Assembly: GCA_029204225.1 (NCBI GenBank)
Contig: CM055102.1
Location: 2,288,516-2,321,804 of the forward strand
DNA: 33,289 nt
Direction: 5' to 3'
Origin: Diphasiastrum complanatum
Taxonomy: Eukaryota > Streptophyta > Lycopodiopsida > Lycopodiales > Lycopodiaceae
In this document: piece by piece, positions 21,101-30,100 of the stretch
Position numbering within the stretch: position 1 is the stretch's first letter
Layout of the letters: the number at the start of each line of letters is the position of its first letter
The notes under the pieces: model-generated
The model's input: the letters and a program-made list of their open reading frames with translations, nothing else
Told to the model about the DNA's origin: nothing
Databases searched by the model: none
Program-made: the position numbers and the translations under genes

Positions 21101-24100
21101 CCACCCCTGTGCCCCACCAAAGACCTGTGACCCTCTTGGTCACCCCGACTACTTGTCGGCTAGCATCTCGTCATTGACGGCTAGGGTCCCGACGGTCAAG
21201 ACACACCACATCTCTGACAACTTGTCAGGCGGCCACACCGGGTCACTGCTCGTGACGCACCGGTCCCAACTTGGGACAGACACCTTTGTGCTGACTCTTG
21301 AAAACGATATGTGGCTTCAGCAATCATCTCAATTTTATCGTCTATGCCACACATTTGGAATGCTTTCTCCTACTTTTGCAACCAATTCTCAATGGCATCA
21401 ATAGTTCTCATAGATACTGCTCCAGTGAACTTCGGAGGTTTTAAATCTTTGATAGTAGGTAGCTTTCTCTTTCGAAACCCCAACTCCGCTTCATGGCCCG
21501 GTGACAATCTCCTTTCTGCTTCCATAGCTGTACCACTGACTCAATCAAGAGCACTAGCCCCTTTACCTTTGAGTTGCTCCAAAATCAGCTTAAGAGTAGC
21601 TTCGATAGGATCCACCTTGGAACATACAACATCTAATCTCTGTGAATCTTGACTGGTGTTGCTTGCGGATGCCATAGCAGAAAAATAGGTAGTAGAAACA
21701 AAGCAAAACCAAGCTCTCAGCACCTCAAATCACTACACAGATAGGTTGCCTTGAATTCCTAGAAGAACTGGATAGAATAGACCTCCTACAGCCAAGTTCT
21801 AACAACACATAGACTTTTTTTCTCAAAAAAACAGCAAACTAGGGTTTCAAACTGACAATTGGCAAAAAACTATGGATGATCACCGAATCAGAAGGCGAAA
21901 AGCCCTGCTCTACCAACGACCTACCACAAGAAGCTTATTGCAACTGATAGATCTGAAAATTACTTAGTATTGAAGAAGTTACAAACCGATTTACAAATCC
22001 TATGTGGGCTGGATTTTCACAAAAGCGAAGAGAATAATCAAGCCGCATAGTAGAAAATGCTCAAAGGCTGCCAAAAGATCAGCAATCCGCCATAGGGCTT
22101 CAATCTACTATCTTATGGGCTCCAAATCTGCCAACAGATCCCCTGCAGTAGGGCGCTGGCTCTCCAAGAATGCTCCAAACCCTAACTGAAGATGCCAAAT
22201 CCCACACAAGTCTTGAAAGAAATGTCGCACACAAGCTCACAAACCCTAAGTAAATACACAGAATTACCTAGCAAATCCGTCACTTTATTAATCTCAAGCA
22301 AATGTACATAGATCAACAAGCAAACATGAGAGCTCTGCTGCAAGTCTCCTCCCAACCATAGCTGCATAGGAATACCATAATGAGGAATGTCTGACAAGGC
22401 TCACACTATATCCCCTCAAGCACCCCTTAACCCTGACACATCCTAACGTCGACACATGGTAAACGCCATGCACAGCCAACACTTGCCACTTGGCAGTACC
22501 CTGACACATAGGCAAGCTAGTAGGTGGATAGTCTAACACGTGTCGCTCATGCATTGGACCAAGTGTCCCAACGAGCATATGACACATGTCCTGTTGACCC
22601 GTCCATTGTCCGTCCGACAAGTGTCACTCATGCACTTGACCAAGTGTCCCAGTGAACATATGACACGTGTCATGTTGACCGGTCAACCCTTCCTACTTTT
22701 TAGGAGGTCAATCCAGTGGACTCTCATGAGACCCAGTACCCCCTTGGCCATCTCGGATTTAGTCACTATAACAGATATTTACATTGCAATTTACAATTGT
22801 CTCCACAGGCTGGTGACTTAGCCATTTACAATTTAATAATTACAATTTATCATTTACATTGGGCAAGGGATTCAAAGTACATGTGACAGAAGGCGCACTA
22901 TTTTCCCTCCAGATCCTATTCCCTCCCTTTTTTGAATCCTCTATTTGATTTAGGGAGAGGGTATATATAGGGCAGCATTGTATTCCTTTATTCACTTTAT
23001 GATGATTGCTCCTCTTTAGCCTCCTTAAGCATTCTCTCTTCTTGCTTTCTAGCTTAAGTCCTGCTTTCTAGCATAGCTAGTGAATCTTAGCTTGTAACTC
23101 GAGTGCCTCCATCCTTTTTGCTAACTAAAGGGACTGGTGCTCTCCAAGGGGACTTACTTGGCCAAATGTGGCCCATACTAAGATACGCTTGGAGTTGCTT
23201 GGAAATCTCATTCTCTTCCTTTAAGCTAACTTTGTAGGGGAACAACGACATAGGGGCAATATTGGGAAGGAGCTCTATTTGATGGTCTACACTCCTAGAT
23301 AGGCCTTCAAGTTGATGCTCAAGAAAGATGTCATTAAATTCCTGCCTAAGCCTGCTAGATGCCCTATCCTTTGGTGAATGCTCAACTGAGGGATTAATAA
23401 GAAGTGAATACAAAGGTATTTGTGACAAACCAACGTTTAGACTCTACATAGCATGATCATCTATTTACATCTTGAAAAAGGCAAAGATAAACAATACACT
23501 TAGAATCTTTCAAACATTCTTTAACTTCCAAAGCTAAAACAAAAGGAGTACTAGATAAATCCACATCACCAACAAGTTCTAATGAGCCATTTTGTAGATA
23601 TGACAAAGTATTGAGTTACATAGTCCTTTTTCATTGACTTGGAGTAAAACCACACCTTACCCAAGATTGTATCTACCTTATCCAAATTCATAATATGAAA
23701 ATTAAGGGGTTCACTATAATCCTGGATTCTCAATGTTGGTTGAGAAACAATTTGGTCCTATATTTGCCAATCCTCCATGTTCACCACATACTTGTGATTG
23801 CTTGGTGCGCTAGCCACTCGAAGTTTTTGCACCAATTTTGAGTCAACAAAATTATGCATTGAATCATCATTGAATAACACGTTCACAATTCGATGTCCTA
23901 CGAATGAGATCATGGGGTCCAAAAATAGCTATACTAAAACAACAAATTTTCAAACATCATCATCCATCAAGGATAAATCAACAAGAGAAATGCTAGAGTT
24001 ACTTGGTGCCTTAAAGGTTTTCGGTTGCCCTCCAAAATTCTAATGCTTTTTCGAGTAGTCTTTTGCAAGATGCCCCCTCTCCATGCAGGAGAAATATAAA

Positions 24101-27100
24101 CCGTCGGTTCTCGCCTTGTCTTAGTCCGCATAGTCCAAGTTGATGCACTCTATCATGCCTTGGGAACCGATGTTTGTGTTGTCTTGCACTTCTTGAAACA
24201 CTTTTGGTCTTTAGATTCAGCCTTGGGCAATATATGCTCCTTCCGAGCACCAGAATGGGCGTTATCGAAGATTTTCACAAAGCAAAATGCACCTTTGAGA
24301 TTTTGTAGTTGGCTTTTTCACACCACATGTTGAAAATCTTTAGGAGGCCCAAGATTAGCATGGGGTCGATTCGATTCATGAACTATGACAAAACTCCTTG
24401 GAATTCGTGTATGTAGCATCTAGGGGCTACTCTCCATCTATAAGGTAGCAAAACGACGATAGTGATCAAAATCATCAAGAACCAGCAAAAATGCGACCTT
24501 GAAGGCCTCCTAAAACCTATCCCAAATGGTAGGGATTTTAGCCCTTTCTGTAAGATCCTACCACCATGTAAATGGCTTCCTTGCCTAAAACTTAAGGGTA
24601 GCAGCAACCTTGGTACTATTTGGCGAATCATGCATGGAAAGATGACGACTCCACTGATCAAGCCAGGACAACAACACATTGAGATGTCGGTCCTTCAATT
24701 GGACTATTTTCAAAAACTATCAGATAACAGAGTTTTGATGATGGATCTGTGTGCAAAAGCCAACTAGCAGAAAGAAGTTTTGACTTTTGCAAATTCTGCA
24801 ATAGAAAATTGGCTACCAAAATGTGGAAGACTATGACATTTGAGGCTTGATTTCTATCTAAACAATGTCGGATCTCAATGAAACAAAAAGCAAACTCTTT
24901 CATAGCAACATAGAATGACAACCTTTTGCTTTTTTAGAAAATCCTGCAACATATTCCAATGAACAACGAGCATATATTATGCTTATATACCTATTCCATT
25001 CTTGATACATTCATTTCCTCACATAAAACAGCCATGTAACAGCACACAAGCAGAAGTGTCTATGATGAACCTACCTTTCGATCAGTTCCTGTAGTCAGAA
25101 GTTGGCTTTCATCTGGGTGATACAGGACCGCTTTGAAAAATGTCGATGCAAATAAGCTATTATTTCTTGTGAATCTCTGAAACCAAACGTGTAATTAGAT
25201 AAACATGTTGCCCACCAACTTGAGATAAAAAAACTCTTGGCACTTAAAAGATGTCCACATTATACCAGGTAAATTACAAGCAACAAATGTGGAGAGACAA
25301 AGAAAGAAAGCTTCATTAATAACTCTAGGGTACCAAACAGGTACATAAGACTAAAAAGTACAAGTCAAGTATGAATAGAATTGTGAGAGTGTATAGAATG
25401 TCTCCGAAAGTAGAGTGAAGTAAACTAAATCACCAAAACGTACATGACATTCCTAAATAGAGAAAGAAATATACTCTCCTGACTAGAAGCTGTGCTGGCT
25501 GAAGCTATTGCCAATCAGATATGTTTATATAATGGGTGCATGTGGCTCGAGGAATGATGTGATGTTTGCAGTTGTGAAAATTGATGCCGATACTGTAGTC
25601 TAATCATCTCTTGGATGTGTATGCTATGAGGATATATGGTGGTGAGTGGGGTCAGTCGTAGCCTGCTGCTTGTACTATCTTGGAGGTCGATGTCTAGAGA
25701 CGATAACTGCCTCATCCTTCGAGCTATTGTTAGACCTGTCTTTATATAGATGGCTGTGTGAAAAAAAGGAAGTAATAGTAGACTGAAGCAGCTTGTTTCC
25801 ACTAGACGACCTGGTACTGTAGTGTGCTCTCTTTAGTATGAAAATCTCTCTGATCATTAGGGCCAGAAATCTCTAATCCTCATCCACATATGAGAGCAGG
25901 GATCGTAGAGAAGGGTGATCATGGTATATGCAATAGTATCTATCTCAAATATCATAAGAATGGAAAGTAAAATTCTCCTATGTCTCAGGCACCTCCATGG
26001 AGCACATTTGACATATGCTATCCTTTCGTGGTATCCCTTGAAATTGTCCAATCTCGATATGTAGCTCATAGGAAGACACTCTCAACTATCCTATAGGAAT
26101 CCATTGGCTATGTCATATCCTAGAAGCTAGGTAAGATGGTTGGACAAGAAAACCAATTGCATCAATCTTCAAAAAATATGTCTTGTAGAAGTCTAGTTTG
26201 ACTTCTAAGAGCCTATCCAGGTCCGCTAGACATACTTTCTGTATATAAACCATCTGATGCAGTCATGTGTACCCTTTGGGAGATCAGATATAAAAATATC
26301 TAGTGTGTTGAGCAAACGGGAAGCCCGTGTATAAAAAGAGGATTGATGTGAATTACTTACCATACAGAAGGGCCCACTGAAACGAGGGGACAACTTAGGA
26401 CATTTTTCAGTACTCAATACCTTCGAATTCTAAGGTAGACCCAATCTCCTTCCACAAAGACTTGAGGTTGTTGCTTTTGATTGCCGTAAAATTAGGCTCT
26501 ATCCTGAGCCGTTTTTACGTTATCTCAAGCGACTAGCAGCATTTCTTGCATATACTGCTGCACTAAGCTTGAGACCTTTAATGCTGACGGAGATGGGGCC
26601 ATGAGACTGGAAACCATACATCAACATGAATGGACTATAACCCGTTGCGGAGTGCCTTGTGGACTGAGACTTGTGGGTTTGATATTTTCCCCTTATGGCT
26701 ATTCTCTAATTTCAAAGCATGAAATATTCTACGCAAACTCAACCATTCGGAGTTACCTTTCCCAATCCGACTATCATCTGGAAACATATGCGCGAAGCAT
26801 ATCTTCCATAAACTGGTTCGTCCGTTCAATCTGACCGTCCTACTCTGGATGATCTGAAGACCCTAAACTCAAGGTGGTCTCTAATTTCTCAAAGACCGCT
26901 TGCCAAAATTTGCCAGTGAACTTGCAATCTCAATCACTAACAATGTCATTCGGCAATCCATACAACCTGAACACCTTTTCCATGAAAATCTTAGCAAGTT
27001 CAAAAGCTTTGATAGACGCTTTGGTTGGAAAAAATTGTGCCATTTTGGTCAGCCTGCCAACTATGACCCAAATAGCATCATTTTGCTTCCCCGTCTAAGA

Positions 27101-30100
27101 TAGCGCAACCAAAAAATCCATGGAAGTGCTTTCCCATTTTCTTTTAGGAATTTTCAAAGGAAGTAACAAACCAAGTGCCTTAAGTCTTTCAGCTTTGTGT
27201 ACTTGGCATTGTTCACACTTGCGCACGTAACCCTCCACTCGATCTGTTACTTTTGGCAAGTAAAAGTTCCTGTTTGCTAGATCAAGTATCCATTGTGTGC
27301 CTGGGTTTCCATCGCAAGGACTGTCAAGACATTCATGCAGGATTTGGGCCCTAATTTCTTCATTTCTTGGCACACACATTTTTTCATTCCAGAAAAGTAA
27401 ACCATTTGTTAACCCTTAGTATCTTATCCCGAGGAGAGGACTTGGAATCCTGCTTTCCAAGTTCCTAACTAGATCCGGAGTTTCCTGCCAAGACGTCTAG
27501 CAAATAGGACCGAAGTACATGTCGATCTTATACAAATCTCCAAGGGATAGATAAGAATAAGATTGGATCTCAAAAAAGGTTAACTGATTAACCTCTCCAA
27601 TCCGGCTTAAGGCATCTACGATAGAGTTTGACTTACTCTTCCGGTGCTTAGCATCATAGTGAAATTATTGGAGCATCTCTCACCACCTAGGCTTTATGAC
27701 CTCGAAGGTCAACTGCATCACAAATATACCTTAGTGCTTGGTGGCCAGTAACCATAGTAAATCTGGCCCATACAAGTAATGTCTCCAGACTTTAAGAGCA
27801 TTAATAACAGCAAAAAGTTCCTTATTATAGGTGGAATATCGCCTTTGAGTAGGATCCACTTCTTGCTGGTCAACTATCTTGAAATAGGATTGCCCCTATA
27901 GCAAAGTTGCTAGCATCCGTCTCAAGCACATACGGCTTGTTAGGATTGACTATGTGTATAAATCTGGCCCATACAAGTAATGTCTCCAGACTTTAAGAGC
28001 ATTAATAACAGCAAAAAGTTCCTTATTATAGGTGGAATATCGCCTTTGAGTAGGATCCACTTCTTGCTGGTCAACTATCTTGAAATAGGATTGCCCCTAT
28101 AGCAAAGTTGCTAGCATCCATCTCAAGCACATACGGCTTGTTAGGATTGACTATGTGTAGAATCGGGGCTGTAGACACACAGTGTTTCAAAGCTTTGATT
28201 CAACTCTTTAGTCCAAGTAATTGGAGGACCAAATTTACTGTGTCGGCTAGTTCTTTTTCGCCCCTTTGAGGACATTCATCAAGGGTAATGCAATTACTGG
28301 ATAGTCCTTGATGAATCGATGGAAAAACGAAATGAAGCCAAGAGAAGATTTGACTTCTCTAATGATTAGGAGAATACGCCAATCACGAACCTTGCAGACC
28401 TTATTACGGTCAATTTCCAACCCACAGTCCAAAATAATGTGACTGAGATGAACTAGTCTTGTTTGAAAGAGAAAGTAGGACCACATCATTTACACAAAGA
28501 AGAACGGCGATCAAGATGTCTCCACGTCTGCATCTAGAACCACCACACTGCTCAATAACCCTTTCTAGCTTGTCTATAGAGAAAGTGTAGGTGAGAGGGA
28601 ATATCCTTGCTTCACCCCAATAGTGCTCATGATCTACTCATAAATACCTTTGTCACTTCGAAAACTTCCCAATACTCTCTCATAGAGTGCTATCACTGCT
28701 AGAACTGTCCTTGCTCAACTTAAGATTCATTTCTACTGGCCCAACATGAAGAGTGTGATTATTGGTCCCACCCTTGAATAATAGGACACTCATACTTTGT
28801 ATGCACTAAGCACCCATTGGGAAAAGTTTCTTTCATAGCATGATGGAACAAGCCTATTATGTGTGGGGACACTACTTACATACCCATCTTTATTACTTGT
28901 AGACCTCCGACCTTTTGGGCTTTTAAGTTATAAATTCATCTACTTCTTCTTTTGTGAGCATTTTGGCTTTTTATAACATCCGCCAGGCTCAAATAATGTT
29001 CTTCCATCTCATACAGCTTTACTGCATGGTTGAACAAAACTCCCGGGATACTATTTGTGTGGGACAAGTTTGGGCTTGTCGACAAGTAACTTCCAGAATC
29101 CAAAAAGAGTCCACGGTTCTTTTGCCATGTATCTGAAGTTTTATCCTGCTTACTTTCTGTGAAAGCCAAATTTTAGGCATTAATTACATTTTTTAGGTAA
29201 TGTATCTGCCTTTTTGTTTGCATTCATGATATTACATTAAAATCCTGCTCTGTTCTCTTTCTTACCCCTGCTGGACACAAATATTTTTTCAAAAATTTGC
29301 ATGAGTGCCTTTGCGAACCTGTCATACCTGGCTTCTATCTTGACACTAAAGTAAAATTGCACCATCCTTCAATTGAGCAGCGAAATTTCTTGTTTTATGA
29401 GATCAAATCTGATTTTCTTGCATAAAATTTCAGATTTGGTGTTGGTGGCTGTAGTTGCAATGTTTAGCAGAAAAAAAGAGGAGATGATAGTCTAATTCCA
29501 ACAAGAGCAAGGGCCTCATGGAACAACGTGAACTGAATGACTACGGTGGCCAATGATAAGCACTTGGTATATGGAAACTACACCTACACAGTACAAAATT
29601 CAACCCACGACCATGTTTGCAAGGTGACTCCCACTCATTTGAGATTAGCTAAGTCTAGAAGCTGAATTTACCTCAATCACACGGTTGCTACTAAGCAATA
29701 GAAAAAATTTGCCAGGACATAAATAGCCAGCCACGTGCTACCTTTTGTCAGCAAGTCATCTATTGATTGGAACTCTTGCATGCTACTACAGAATGGAAAT
29801 AGCATTTTAAGATGCTTACTGTAAGGTCCCAGACAATGCAGGATCCATCACTGCTTGAGCTTACACATTCACTGTCATTGTTACGTACCTATGACCAAGA
29901 TAACAACATATGAGAAAGCAAGAACACACCTTGTTAATTTCAGTTTAATTCAAAGAAGCACATATACATTACGACTATATTCCCAATTGCTACATAACGG
30001 GTTCCTTCTGAATATTATTACATCAGGCATAATGTGGGGGACTTTCCCATCTTTTGCATGGACTATTTAGCTAATAAGATGTGTGTTGTACATTCGTACA

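Larger units (their letters stand above)
16563..21282 (-). mobile_element. Element 3: gypsy retrotransposon, 3' end missing
   Basis: On the minus strand this is a 5' LTR (20,901-21,282), a primer-binding site, a leader of about 570 bp, gag, protease, RT, RNase H and an integrase cut off inside its core at about 16,565. The 3' LTR is absent because the element meets plus-strand element 2 there. It has the most intact coding sequence in the window. It lies in the sense direction of CFAP52. Confidence 0.9.
26196..28465 (-). mobile_element. Element 6: gypsy fragment (RT thumb, RNase H, integrase)
   Basis: On the minus strand this runs from the RT thumb ([31 protein letters not shown]) through RNase H and integrase to the GPF module. 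Its RT palm is missing; instead a LINE fragment joins it at about 28,465. No LTR was found. It lies in the 4.6-kb CFAP52 intron in the gene's sense. Confidence 0.83.

Noticed and set aside
12536-25074. Extra CFAP52 exons inside the 12.5-kb intron
   Set aside because: The exon ending GTDRK and the exon starting ITYWD join directly in the known protein, so no residues are missing between them.
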